Assembly (NCBI GenBank): GCA_932521025.1
Contig: OW051471.1
Coordinates: 11,284,001 to 11,348,000 of the forward strand
Origin: Oscheius onirici
Taxonomy: Eukaryota; Nematoda; Chromadorea; Rhabditida; Rhabditidae
DNA length: 64,000 nucleotides
Reading direction: 5' to 3'
Both the position numbers and the translations under genes were made by a program. Below, piece after piece: positions 44,935 through 55,889 of the stretch. The notes below the pieces were generated by a model. It saw only the letters and a list, made by a program, of their open reading frames with translations, was not told the DNA's origin and did not search any database. How positions within the stretch are numbered: position 1 is the first letter of the stretch; each line of letters begins with the position of its first letter.

Positions 44935-45255
44935 AAAAAAATCCTTTTAGCTTCGCTCATCGACAGATGGACAAACGAGAGATTACGTAGAATATCGAAG
45001 CTGAAGGACTGGAAAAAAATGGTTGATGCTGAAAAAACTCTGCTGTGTATAGCTGAATGTATAGCTGAAATGCACCCAAATCGATGGGCAAAGATAAAGA
45101 AATGGATTCTAGGGAAGGTACAAGGCGAGCAGGAGGACAACGAAGTAGATGGCGAGACAAAGTCCGAGAAATTGCTGGAAAGACTTAGTGGAGAATGTCG
45201 AAGCTCGAATGGTCCAATCTTAGAGACGGCCTCATCGACGATTAGACCTGATTAA
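44935..45255 (+). mobile_element. RTE-type LINE remnant
   Basis: Reads SLIDRWTNERLRRISKLKDW, then after a frame change RRAGGQRSRWRDKVREIAGK, then WRMSKLEWSNLRDGL. This mirrors the C-terminal region of RTE-clade reverse transcriptases (DR..NE.IR...GRP..RW.D.VR..AG). One stop and at least one frameshift show it is inactive. Confidence 0.6.
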
Positions 45256-45726
45256 CCGAATAAAAAAAGAAAGGAAGATGTTCAAAACTGTTCAGACGTC
45301 TACTCTTCAGTCGCTATGCACGTTAGAGGTTTAGACATTCACCGAGGAAGATCCGACAGTTAGGATGCCGACTAAAACGAGATAAAGTAACAACTTTTGG
45401 AGCCAAAAGTTTTAACCTAACCTCTTCATGACTCAAACATCTTCGCTGAGGTCGCCCGAAGTGTATTTCGAACTTTTAAACCCCTCTGGACTGTCAAAAT
45501 GCGAATCTGATAGCAACTTCTTTATCGAAATTTTGCGAGGAATCCGGCTACCACGTCCGTTTTTCGAAATAATCCCCTTTTCACTGTTTTCAAGTCCCTC
45601 AATGGTTTGGCACTCTGAAGCCGCAGGTAACAAGTTATGTCCTGTCGAGAATTTAGGCAACAATTTAGTTTTGAACTTGGAAAAACTTTGAAAGTTCTAT
45701 TAGTTGTAGGGGTATGAAATGGGGTA

Positions 45727-45763
45727 CGACGTCGTCAGACGACGAAGTCGGCTGGTTGAGAGT
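45727..45763 (+). repeat. Helitron-like 3' hairpin, diverged
   Basis: A GACGTCGTC/GACGAC stem is followed by GAAGTCGGCTGG and TT, the same stem-then-CTGG layout as the near-identical copies ending at 55007 and 61445, with compensated stem bases. Confidence 0.45.
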
Positions 45764-46894
45764 TGAAAGGGAAAACTTGCTCAATGATTGAGCGACATTT
45801 TGTCCTCGAGTGATCTTCGAAAGGATCACTCGCATCCAGAGGTTACATCCCCCTATTCTCCAAAAACAGTAATGATTCCCAGTAGCATGACCCGGCGAAA
45901 TTAAGGCCCTCTCGAAGTGCCATCCGGGCCAATTGTGAGCCACCGAACAATAGTCTTTGACCGCTCTCTAGTCCACTCCATTGCGCAACAAACAGCGCCC
46001 ACTTTTTTCATCAATACGTAATGACCTGAGGAACCCGTAGAAGATTCAAATTTTCTGCAAGCAGATCATAATTACTGGGTTATTCAGAGCACCTGGAGCT
46101 AATCCCGACCTCTAGGCTTTGAACATCATTAGTGACCACAGGGAACACGGTGAACCGGAAACGGAAGGCAGGAAATAGCTCTCCGAGGGACTCTCTGATG
46201 TCAATTAGTACACGTTGTTTTCGTGTGAGGTTGCCCCGGGTGATAGAGGACAAAAAAGATGAGAAATCTAGAATAGGGAAGAGAGTACAACTTTGTACGG
46301 CAATTGATCGAGTCATGGGGATATGACCTCCGGATGCAGTAAATTTAATCTTTTGAAACAATGTTCTGACGGCAAAAAGTACCTTTGGTACCGTAACTTC
46401 ATTACAAGCATCACAATTTTAAAAAACAAGGTTGGCAACGCCCTTCCAGGGCTAAAGTAGAAATTCATGACTTCGCTCTGTCACGGAGCCCTAGTCGTGA
46501 TTTCCCTTTCCTCCTTTGTTACACTCCTCCAGTCATTCTCCCTGACCCTCCAAAGAAACTACCGAAATTATATTTGAACCCACTCCCTCCCAAGCCTAAT
46601 TTTGGAATGTAGGACCTGAACGGATCGCTCGGCCCTATCTTTAGTGAGTCTCAGTCCTACTGTCCCTTCCCTTGTCACTCTGCCCCAGTCTCGCACTGTC
46701 CCTCCAAAGATACTATCAAAGTCGTTAGAGCACTTCGTGCACTTGCTTTTCCTGTCAGGACTTGTTAAAAACTAATTTGGGCACAAAGCTCCCCTCCTTA
46801 TCCTCAATTAGAGCTTCAGACACACAGACACACACACAGAGACGCGAAAGCAATTTAAAGTGGATGTCCTAATTTCTAGGACAAATTATATTAT

Positions 46895-47458
46895 ATGCGA
46901 AGTATTCACAAAAATAATTGGACGTGGATGTTTCTTCTCGTAGCTGCTGCGATTTTCTGCCAAGTAGAAATCGCCCATCAAAATAGTCTTCAAAGCTCTG
47001 ATGTTTCTACCGCTCTGCTTGAAGGAAGCTCTGAACTGAGTTCCGGAGAAATCTCTGGTGACGGCAGTGGAGAAACGAATGGAACTGAATTGATTCTTCC
47101 TGACTATGAGAACTCAACAGATTCAAAGGAAACAATTCAGAATCAGGGCCTTGTTTGGGGCAGGAACCCATTCTTCTGGTTCGTTTTCACTTTCGTGGTG
47201 ATTGAACTCGGAGGAGCCATGGCCATCGTCATCATCTTAGTCAGGGTGAAGCTTACCAAGCCCAAAATTGAACAGAACCCCAAGAAGGTTTTCGAGAAGA
47301 CAGCCGTTTCTCTATTGAAACCTTCAAAATCTCCAGCTCGTTACACTCGATCTCCAATAGTTCCCAGAAGTCCTGACAGAGTTTCAGAAGACCCAGTAGT
47401 CAAGAAGAAAGTCAAAGGAAAGAAGCTAGAAACATTTTTTGAAAACAAAGAGCAGTAA
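46895..47458 (+). CDS. type I membrane protein with Ser-Gly glycosaminoglycan-type sites
   Basis: One uninterrupted exon of 187 residues. An N-terminal signal (WTWMFLLVAAAIFCQVEIA) is followed by a short acidic ectodomain rich in Ser-Gly dipeptides (LSSGEISGDGSGE), the context used for chondroitin or heparan sulphate attachment, plus N-glycosylation sequons NGT and NST. A single transmembrane segment (FFWFVFTFVVIELGGAMAIV) leads to a basic cytoplasmic tail of about 80 residues (KKVKGKKLETFF). Syndecans share this layout, but the EFYA PDZ-binding end is absent, so I do not call it syndecan. It lies close to the collagen pair and may be an epidermal surface proteoglycan (inference). Confidence 0.68.
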   Translation: MRSIHKNNWTWMFLLVAAAIFCQVEIAHQNSLQSSDVSTALLEGSSELSSGEISGDGSGETNGTELILPDYENSTDSKETIQNQGLVWGRNPFFWFVFTFVVIELGGAMAIVIILVRVKLTKPKIEQNPKKVFEKTAVSLLKPSKSPARYTRSPIVPRSPDRVSEDPVVKKKVKGKKLETFFENKEQ

Positions 47459-47635
47459 ATAAACATCAAAAACATTCTTTCCAATTGACCTTTTTACACT
47501 GTAAGAATGCTTACACAGGTTGGCAGAGAAGTAAATAACAGAGCTGTTAAAAACTGGATTGGTTGGCTTGTGCCTGGAAGAGAAGAGAGTATATAACTGG
47601 GACAGTTGAAAATTCAGTAGGCAGGTCGTCTAAAA

Positions 47636-48746
47636 ATGGAGGTCCATCATCGGATAAAGGTAATTCTGACTCTCATCCCCTTCAATTTTTCAGGCCTACC
47701 GCTTTGTCGCCTACTCAGCTGTCGCCTTTTCTATTGTAGCCGTTCTCTCCGTCTGCATAACTCTCCCCATGGTCTACAACTACGTTCACAATGTCAGAAA
47801 GACTATGACGAAAGAAATGATGTTCTGTCGCGTAAGAACCACCATTTTCTGTCCTCTAACTTCATTCAGGACTCTGCTAAAGACATCTGGAACGAGGTGT
47901 ACAATCTCCGCTCAATGATACCGAACAACAGGACAGATCGTGTGATTCGTGAGGCTAGTGGCTACAACGAAGGACCGCCAAAAAGCGGAGCTGATGTAGA
48001 AGGTTCTGGTGAAGTTCATAGACCGGCTGAAGTGGAAGGATCTGGATATAATCAAGAGCCAGAAGGAGGCGGAGGAGGCAGCGAAGGACATTGTTCTGAG
48101 TGCTGTAAGCCGGGAGAGCCGGGGCCTGCCGGTTACCCTGGAAATGCTGGGAAACCAGGAAGACCTGGGGTTCCTGGAAGACCTGGAAATCCGGGACGAC
48201 CCCCCAATCAGCCTTGTGAAGCTATTACGGCTCCACCTTGCAAGCCGTGTCCAGAAGGAGCACCCGGCCCTCGTGGTCCTCCTGGACCACCTGGAGACGC
48301 TGGTCAGGGCGGATATCCTGGAAGAGCTGGAAGAGACGGAGAGCGAGGAAGACCTGGACCTAAAGGACATCCAGGACCGGCTGGAAGACCCGGTTCTCCT
48401 GGCAGACCAGGAATTCCAGGTCGTGGAGCTCCTTTCTCTCAAGTCACAAGAGGAGCACCGGGGCCGGCTGGACCAGCTGGACCGAGAGGACAACCAGGAC
48501 AGCCTGGAAGAACTGGGCGGCCTGGAACTCCGGGTAAGAGAGACAGCTAGTCAGAAACTAAGAGAACTTGCAGGTGCTGCTGGACCTAAAGGACCCAGAG
48601 GACCGGACGGCCAGCCAGGAGACGATGGCCGACCCGGAGCTCCGGGACAATCTGGTGACCGAGGCGGCGGAGGAGAGAAAGGAATCTGTCCCAAGTATTG
48701 TGCCATCGATGGAGGAGTCTTCTTCGAAGATGGAACAAGACGATAG
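47636..48746 (+). CDS. cuticle collagen A
   Basis: Exons 47636-47659, 47694-47831, 47870-48533 and 48574-48746. The N terminus ([23 protein letters not shown]) is a hydrophobic membrane/signal segment as in nematode cuticle collagens. An RTDR/RVIR-type basic site follows (NNRTDRVIR), a likely subtilisin-family cleavage site. Cys-rich clusters (CSECC, CKPC) separate Gly-X-Y blocks, and the chain ends [20 protein letters not shown]. Group 1/2-type cuticle collagens trimerise in the epidermal secretory pathway and are cross-linked in the cuticle. A GTGSGE-like acidic insert ([18 protein letters not shown]) is unusual. It converges with collagen B. Confidence 0.93.
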
Positions 48747-48927
48747 TTCTAATAAAACTTATCAGCAAAAACCTGTTCTTTTTTCTCGCTAGCTGCATTC
48801 TTTTTCCGTTCCCTTCGCTCTCTGTTCGAAAGAAAAACCCGCTTTTCCCCCTGTTACACAATAGGAACAATCAGTTTGAGCAAATGCTTCATTTCTATGC
48901 GTGAGGTATAAATGGTCGACTGGCCGC

Positions 48928-49930
48928 TTAACGACGAGTTCCGTCCTCGAAGAAGACTCCTCCATCGATGGCGCAATACTTGGGACAGATACCCTTCTCG
49001 CCTGAGCCTCCGGGAGTTCCAGAAGTTCCAGGGTTTCCGGGCTTTCCGTCTGTTCCAGGGGTTCCGGGGTTTCCGTTGGGTCCCTTGGGTCCAGGAGCTC
49101 CAGCATTTCCGGGGGATCCAGCAGTTCCAGGTTGTCCAGCGGGGCCAGGGGGTCCAGTCGGTCCAGCTGGTCCCGGAGCTCCGGATTCCATGCTTCCTTG
49201 GGCATCCTGTCCAGGGCTTCCAGGAGCTCCAGCATTTCCGGGCTGTCCAGCAGGGCCAGGGGGTCCCTTGGGTCCAGGAGATCCAGCATTTCCGGGGGAT
49301 CCAGCGTTTCCGGGTCCTCCGGGAGCTCCAGCATCTCCAGCAGGTCCAGGGGCTCCAGGAGGGCCGGGAGGTCCAGCTGGGCACGGTTTGCAGGGAGCAG
49401 GAGTAACCGGATTACAAGGCTGGCTAGGCGGCTTGCCTGGATTGCCAGGGGCTCCAGGAGCTCCAGGATTTCCGGGACGTCCTGAAAAACCCCGTGAAAC
49501 ACCGTGAAAAGTGAAAAAAACCGTTATTTCCAGGTGGGCCAGGGGGTCCAGCGGCTCCCTTGACACAGCAGTCGCTGCAGCTGCCTCCTTGACTGCCGCT
49601 GCCTCCGTGGTCGACTCCGCTGTCGTAACCGGCCTGCCTGGCAGTACGGTTGCTTGGGATCTGCTTCAGCTGGCTAATCTCGGACCAGATGTCCTTGCTG
49701 CTGGTGCGGCAGAAGTTAACATCATTGTGCATGGTGCGTCTGATGTGGTGGACGTAGTTGTAAAGCATGGGAAGGGTGACACATGTTGCCAGGACGGCGA
49801 CGACGGAAAATGTGACCGCCGTGTAGGTCACGAAGCGGTAAGCCTGGAAGATTTTTAATGAGACAGAGAAACAGAGAGACAAAGAGTCTCTGAACAAGGA
49901 ACTTACCTTGATACGGTGTTCGAACTCCAT
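48928..49930 (-). CDS. cuticle collagen B
   Basis: Exons 49907-49930, 49522-49843 and 48928-49491. MEFEHRIK then [15 protein letters not shown] gives the membrane segment; [10 protein letters not shown] contains the R-x-x-R cleavage site. Gly-X-Y blocks are very regular ([16 protein letters not shown]) and separated by CSDCC and CKPC clusters, ending [20 protein letters not shown] as in collagen A. The first exon is an identical 24-bp length to that of collagen A and splits at the same codon, so the two are inverted duplicates. Only 181 bp separate the two stop codons. Confidence 0.93.
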
Positions 49931-50969
49931 GGCTAGGAGATAGCTAAACTGCCACCGTCCGCTCCTTTTATAGTGCTACGAAGACCTTGACTCCTTCTCT
50001 CTTCCCATAGCCTTGCCAAACGATAATCAGTTACATCGTGGCGCAGAACTGAAAGTGTTCTATGTGGAGATGCCGCTCAAAATTAAGGAGAAACTTGATT
50101 GCTAGCTAGCATAAAAGGTTTAGCTAATGCGGTGTGTTTAACGCCTCAAAAATACGTTAAGAGGAAGAAGCATAATTTCGAGGCCAGTTTTTTATTGGTT
50201 TCTGAAAAAGGAACGAGACATTTGTTCCAAAAACCTTTCTGACTTTGAATATGTTAGTCTCTTGTTTTCAACATGTTGAAAAATCAGAAGTTTGTCCGTT
50301 CATAAACCCGAGAAACCTTGAAATAGCACTGACCTTGGGTCACTTTTGACTAGCCGTTCAAACCATAAACAGTTGAAAAGGAAGAGCTTACCGAAACTCT
50401 TTCAGCAGAAAGCACGAAATTTAAGCTTTTTGCTGAAAGAATCCTTTTGTTTTCGGCCTAAATCCGATGGACGTAACTGATAGAAATCTGAACCGGGAGA
50501 AAGAACAGAAGAGATAGTTGTACCAGCGCCTATTCTCGGCCTAGCAAATTTACATTTGCAATGTTTTTTCGGCCTAGCAAAATGTTTGGGAAAAGAAAAA
50601 CCTAACAGTTTTCACAAGACTCCTTTTACTCTGAAACTTTTCATCAATAATGAGACTTTTTATCATTTTTTTCAGGTGCAAATAGAGTTTTTGTTGAGAC
50701 ATCGTTACTGTTGTCAAAAAAAACAGTTCGCTTCAATTTTTACCCGAACTCAAGAATGTGTTTTTCTCTTTCTCCAGCTGCCACCGAACGATATAGTTAC
50801 CCGACCTTGGTAGTAGTTGAAAACGGTTCAGATTAGTTCTCTCCCCACTCTACCGGTTTAGTTAGCCTTGAAACAATGGCAGCTCGACGAACAGTGTTCG
50901 TTTCCCAGTTTTGCGAAAGAACCAGGAAAGACAAACATTAAAGAAGAACATGCATTTTTCACGACGAAT
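49931..50969. other. collagen B upstream region and gap
   Basis: No gene recognised. The first 200 bp are presumably the collagen B promoter. The rest has AT-rich unique sequence and a 85-codon frame at 50556-50813 without splice or domain support. Confidence 0.35.
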
Positions 50970-53531
50970 TCAATAAAACTCCATCTCAAAGGACACATTT
51001 TTGGGGTCAGTATCAATTTCTTCCTTCTCCCCTTCGACGTCACTAGAGCATCGTGAAGAAGACGTCTCATTTTCTGATGCGTCATCTGGAATAAAAAATG
51101 AACACTGTTAGGAATGCCACTTACTACTCTCTCCACCCTCTTGAGTTTTCTTAATCATCTGACCGAAGCACATAACATACCACTTGTTAATCTCGTCTTC
51201 ATAGTCTTCCCTCTTCGAATAACCACCATAATTGCATTCCACACAAAAGTATGTATGCTTCTTGAAATGATGGGTCATAATGTGGTGCTTTTTAGCTAAA
51301 CAGGCGTCAAGAGTAGGGAGGAACTTACTGAGGCACACATCTTTTTGGCACACAACGCAAAACGGCCTTACAAAGACTTTTGCATTCTTCTTATTCTCCT
51401 GGAAACAGCGGACTATCCATTCATTGTACTCATCTTCATATTCCTCTTTCGGAAATTCCTTGACCTTGGCTTTTCCCTTGTGAACGCCGCGAATATATTT
51501 GTGTATACCGGACCGTTCAAATCCGATTCCTTTAAAGGGACAAGCTGAACAGTAAAATCGACCCCTTTTCATGTGATAGTGCCAGACATGATTCTTATAT
51601 CCTAAAGAGTAGATGAGAAAGCTTGAAAACTACTTACGCATTGCAATGATTTTTTTCTTGCAGACGTGACAGTAATCATGACATCCTCTTTCAGAAGCGT
51701 GGAAATTATATGGAATTTAGCGCCTAAATGTTTGTATTGATACTAAAAATTCGCAGAACGTACCGTCGCAGTAGGCTTTTCACAGACTTTGCAGTAACTA
51801 GGATCTTTCTTTTTGACGAACCCAACTTTCTTTTTCTCGTTTTTCTTCTGTTTGGGGACTTTTCCGTAACATTGAACCGTCATGTTGTGAATCTCTTTAG
51901 CGTATTCAACGTTGTTATCGACGGCAGTTCCTCTTCCTTTGAGTACTCCCCGAATATGAATTTTAACGATTGTCTTGGAATAATAGCATGCATAATCGCA
52001 TTCAGAGCATTGGTACAGCGGCTTCTTGAGGTGAGTTTTCAACATGTGTTGGCGAGGACCTAAAATTCACATTATCTTGTCGGACACTCTTAAAGCGACA
52101 GTGTAACTGTTGTGAACGTGTGCTCAAGTTGGTGCGCACCGGTTTGAAAAACTGGCGCGAAACGCAAGAATTTTGGTTAAGCCGAGATTTTTTAATGTTT
52201 TCCTCAATTATTTTGCTTCTTCGTAGTGTTCATCGCAAAGAGCAATAGCTGGATTAGAGCAAAACTGAAAGATAATGGAAGAAAATGACCTGAAACTACG
52301 CACTTTTTGCATTTATGCGCAAAACACGAATTTTTATGTTTTCATTTGATGTTTCTGTGCTCTTTTCGTGTTCTGTCGTTTGATAACCGATGTAATGTTC
52401 GTTTTGAAGTGAAATCTCAGAAGAAAATCACAAAAAATAAGCATAAATCGCATTTTTGATGATTCATTCAGTGAAATATTTTTTATTTGCGGCGCGAAGT
52501 GCTGCGGATTCGCCCCGCCAAATTTCGCAGCTACCATGCCGCTTTAAACCTAACTCATTTTGGTGGCCACTGTGCTCATATCAAGCTGAAACAAACTGCA
52601 AAAGTCAATCCGGTTGGAATTCTTCTTACTAATCTTAATTTGTCTTGAGCGCTTGCTGATGTAATGTGCTCTCTGGAAGTCGATTGCTTCTTGATCTGGC
52701 TGTTCTTACGGCGTTAGAGAACTGAAACAACACATTGAACAATTAAAAGAAGTCACTAACCTGATGTCATCCGTTCCGTCGAAACATTTTAGAATCCTTC
52801 ATTCACTTCTTCCTCGTACTCTTCCCTCGCGACCGTTATGACCTTACCTTTCCATTATGCTTCGTTTCGAAATGGTAGTTGAAGGACCCTTTAACTTTAT
52901 TGGGAAAAGAGCAGATTGAACACGAGTAGATGGTCTTAGACAAGTGATCGCGAATGATATGTTCTTCTGCAGTGACTGAAACTAATTATACAATCCAAGG
53001 TAGGGTCAAACTCTTTCCGCTTCGCCACTCTCCATGTCGACAAATCTTACAGTACTTCGATTCTCTTGACAGTGAGTACACTTTGATATTTGGATGCTTC
53101 TCGACCAGCTCCTCATATTTTTTATGGTAACTGTCTATTGTGGAGAAGTCCGGCTTACATGAAATCGGTTAAAAAACAAGTCGAACTAACCTTCTCTTCT
53201 GCTTTCTTCGCACCAAAACACACCTCCATCCAGTATCTCATTTCATGAGCAACAGCTTCAACGGATATCTCAAGCTGTCTATCAGCAGAGGTATCGTGTG
53301 TTTTCAAGTGACGGCTCATGGAATGCAATACTACATGAGTGCCAAAGCCACAAATGGAACAAAACAACCGCTTCTACCTTATATGCTGTTCCAGAATGTG
53401 AAGGAATTTCTGCTGTTCTGAATTTTGTCTACCTTTAAAGAAACAATAAAGAAGCCAGATAGCACATGTTACAACACAATATTCAACTAACCTGGCAAAA
53501 ATTTCTTACAAAGAGAGCACTCGCCTGTCAT
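50970..53531 (-). pseudogene. C2H2 zinc-finger gene, unit 1, N-terminal part broken
   Basis: ATG 53531 (MTGECSLCKKFLP) begins a series of exons. In-frame TAG at 53374-53376 and a frameshift after HNGK near 52855 break the first half, and a TAA (LTP-stop-EQPDQE) lies near 52715. The 3' half (50970-52063) is intact: fingers YQCSECDYACYYS, YCSACPFKGIGFER...H....H and YFCVECNYGGYSK, then an acidic tail ending FEMEFY. Between fingers recurs a conserved helix, KEEYEDEYNEWIVRCF or similar. Introns are standard. Relatives at 58.3-59.6 and 59.7-60.8 kb share exon order. It would be nuclear and DNA-binding if functional. Possibly the 3' half survives as a shorter gene. Confidence 0.6.
52077..52640. other. 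long intron-like spacer in zinc-finger unit 1
   Basis: AT-rich, no exon supported; the 67-codon minus frame at 52334-52537 has no zinc-binding residues. This spacer is absent from units 2 and 3, so it is an insertion or expanded intron. Confidence 0.35.
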
Positions 53532-54147
53532 CCCGTTAGTGAAGAAATAGGAAAAGTAGCATATGAAGCTCGGAAAATGTTCTAAAATTCTCAGTTTCGC
53601 TTCTGCTCAAAAAGAGCTAGAGTAGGAGTTTTCGTGCGGATGACAAAACTGAGAATAAAGCTTCGGCACAGAATACAGTTGAAAGATAAAATCTTTTTCA
53701 TACGGTAAAGACTTTTCATTGTCCGGCAGCAGGAAAATTGATAAGATTAGATTAGACTAATGTAGTGACCGTTTCAAGCGTTTATTTGGCGGTTTGTCTA
53801 CTCTTTTCGAAATTAACAGAAATCAAAGAAAGAGAGAAGAGAATGCAATAATTTGGTACCGGAAAAATATGCCCCTTGATTCGATTCGTTTCATGAAAAT
53901 AACTCATATTCTCATTGAAAAATGTGCATACTTTCAGAATTGGGGACAGAAAGAAGGATAGACAAAGGCGTAAATTTAGAGGTAAAAACAGGGAAAGAGT
54001 TAAGAAACTTGAACTTTTTCTATTTCCTCCATCTTTTTAGCCTATTTTCTTCGCAGCTTATATATCCGCGACAGTTTTTGGCCCACAGGTAATCTGCTAC
54101 TTGTAGTCAGTGGTGAGTTCTTCGCTCTAAAACAGAATGATGGAAGT
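53532..54147. other. intergenic, no gene seen
   Basis: No exon, tRNA or inverted repeat is recognised on either strand. The right end (TTTTTAGCCTATTTTCTTCG) is only suggestive of splice signals. Confidence 0.35.
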
Positions 54148-54400
54148 TTACTGAATTTGTAAAAAAAGATAGTATTGTTGCCTTTCCAGAAGAGGAAAGG
54201 CGGTTTCAAAATCTCTTTCAACCTCTACATTAGCAGGGTCGGAAGCATTGTAATACCTCAAACTTGGGTAATTAAACCAATGGTTCAGTCCGCTGTAGAT
54301 ACATATATCGGGCTGGGAGACGCGTGGGTACGGCAGATGCCATGAGACACAGAGGCATCTTTGGGTCTGGGCCAAAATGTTTAAGGAGAAAATTGGACAA
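54148..54400 (-). pseudogene. unknown repeated gene segment, copy 1
   Basis: A minus-strand frame reads LPYPRVSQPDICIYSGLNHW followed by FNYPSLRYYNASDPANVEVE. The same FNYPSLRYYNASDPA block recurs on the plus strand at about 56345 and 57740. This copy is the most intact, with a continuous frame across the block. I do not recognise the family. Confidence 0.45.
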
Positions 54401-54514
54401 GCAACTCCTTGGTTCTTGAGGAAAGCTCCATTTCCTTTATCTTTATCTAAATCCTAACTCAGAAAACATATTTGTCTTGATATTTGCATGTACAGATAAA
54501 AAACTGTTAAAACT

Positions 54515-54570
54515 TTTTAAAAACTGTTTCTTCGGTATTCAAGGTAGTTCACCTGACCGAGATCACATCC
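54515..54570 (+). repeat. TTCGGTATTCAAGGTAGTTC repeat, copy 1
   Basis: TTCGGTATTCAAGGTAGTTC then ACCTGACCGAG recurs at 55106-55137 with one change. Both flank the SINE and Helitron-like element between them. Confidence 0.5.
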
Positions 54571-54718
54571 AAAGAGTAGAGGGTTCTTGGAGTGATGGTG
54601 AGCGCGTTGAATGATCAGGGTTGCTCAAGCTACGGGATCCGCTGGACAGGCTAGGCTGGCGAGAGATGCCAGGGCCCTTGGGCCCTTGTACATATATCAC
54701 AGCTATATCAACTTAAAC

Positions 54719-54870
54719 ATCTCTTTACTACTAAAACGCAATGGTGTTTGTCGTGGATTCTGTGTGTTTGCTTGTTTCTCCGGGACCTCAAATTTTGGTG
54801 TATTGTTAAAAGTCGCCGCTGTTACCCAGACGACCCGGGTTCGATTCCCCTCCTCGCCAATATTTTTGCT
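54719..54870 (+). mobile_element. tRNA-like SINE, copy 2
   Basis: ACGCAATGGTGTTTGTCGTG, then box A-like TTTTGGTGTATTGTTAAAAG at about 54793 and a perfect box B GGTTCGATTCC at about 54838. Matches the copy at 27480-27640. A reversed fragment of its first part lies at 55141-55190. Confidence 0.65.
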
Positions 54871-54895
54871 AAATTGTTTTGAGTAGGAAATAGAG

Positions 54896-55007
54896 TCAGG
54901 GTAACCACGAGGGGATCAGATGGGACCGGTTGACTGGGGGAAGAGATCAGAAGTAAAGAAGAAAACACAAGTAAAAAAAGCCGCCGACAGGCGGCGAAGC
55001 CGGCTGG
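54896..55007 (+). mobile_element. Helitron-like non-autonomous element, copy 1
   Basis: Begins TCAGGGTAACC and ends with the stem GCCGCC-GACA-GGCGGC, then GAAGCCGG, then CTGG followed by TT. A near-identical 111-bp copy is at 61335-61445. TC start, 3' hairpin, CTRR end and no terminal inverted repeat are Helitron features. The exact 5' end is uncertain because similarity continues about 10 bp further left. Confidence 0.6.
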
Positions 55008-55084
55008 TTCTTCTAAAAGTAACTTGCCATCTAACCCTGACAATTTCTACATTGTCACGACGAAACTCGTGGCCTTGCTGTTTA

Positions 55085-55200
55085 CCTGTTTAAAAAAACT
55101 TTTTATTCGGTATTCAAGATAGTTCACCTGACCGAGCCTTGCACAGACAAACAAACAGAAAAAAACAGAGTCAGCCACAGACACCATATCTCTTAGGGCT
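55085..55200. repeat. repeat cluster: copy 2 and reversed SINE fragment
   Basis: TTCGGTATTCAAGATAGTTC (55108) repeats the block at 54530, followed directly by an inverted partial SINE (CAGAGTCAGCCACAGACACC, 55170). Confidence 0.45.
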
Positions 55201-55432
55201 AGTAAAGATATTTATTCTGTAAGAACGTCGATAGTCAGAGTGCTCAAAGGTTACGCGTGCCCCTCTGGAAAGACATAATCCTTCAAAAGAGGCAAAAATC
55301 TGGGATTGCTTCTAGAACACTCCATGAGACATTCTTCGACCAATTCGCATGTGCTTGTTATTAACCGCCATCAGCTCTATTTTCTGAAATTTTTTCAGCA
55401 TCACTGCTTTTTTGATAAAATTACCTGCTCTA

Positions 55433-55690
55433 GAGTCCAACCCTCCAATTTGGTCGACTTTTGGCAGAAATCGGAAAGGCATCCGCATTTCACGTTTGCC
55501 AAATGATCTTTTCGGAAGTCGTCGCCGTAGTCGACAAAGAGCTTAAAAACGTTTTAACTGGAAACTTTTCCCTGATACTCACGGTCTCATGGTATGTATT
55601 TTCTGCCCGTTCGTAGTCGTGGCGGTAACGAGATGAAGAAATACTTATGTTCAGGCAAGGAACATGTTTCCAATTTGAAGAAGTAACCTG
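55433..55690 (-). pseudogene. SET/post-SET-like fragment (tentative)
   Basis: Two minus-strand exons, about 55591-55690 (YRHDYERAENTYHET, then GTGAGT) and about 55433-55552 (LFVDYGDDFRKDHLANVKCG then CLSDFCQKS, donor GTAATT). The DYGDDF turn followed by C.C....C resembles the end of a SET domain plus post-SET zinc site. The following exon (about 55260-55391) has stops in the joining frame. The catalytic NHSC motif is not seen, so the family call is weak. Confidence 0.3.
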
Positions 55691-55889
55691 AAAATCGAAG
55701 TTGAAGGTGATGGAAAGATTTCAAAAGCTGAAAAGAAAAGAGAAGGTTATTTTGCTCTTGGGAAAGACAGTAATGACTGTCTAGTTAAAAATGAAATAAA
55801 AGAGGCAAGAGAAGGGAAGGAATCAGCAGTATGGCTAAAAAGTCGGGTCCAAGTGGGGCTAAAAATTAACAGTACGTCACAGTTTCTCC

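Larger units (their letters stand above)
44492..46894. other. large intergenic region with LINE remnant and repeats
   Basis: Holds the RTE-type remnant at 44935-45255, a dispersed repeat copy at about 45515-45590, and a CGTCGTCAGACGACG hairpin with GAAGTCGGCTGGTT at 45727-45763 that resembles the Helitron-like 3' ends at 55007 and 61445. The left part includes the caveolin promoter; the last 200 bp (CACACAGACACACACACAG near 46820) precede the membrane-protein gene. No other gene is supported. Confidence 0.4.

Noticed and set aside
46132-46361. Overlapping open frames on both strands upstream of the membrane-protein gene.
   Set aside because: Neither has splice context or recognisable domains.
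47912-49507. Long open frames overlapping both collagens on the wrong strand or frame (47912-48493, 48009-48746, 48789-49502, 48968-49507).
   Set aside because: They are shadows of GC-rich Gly-X-Y repeats; the correct frames have signal segment, cysteine clusters and matched splice sites.
54793-54870. A tRNA gene.
   Set aside because: Box B is perfect, but acceptor and D stems do not pair and the sequence is part of a dispersed repeat.
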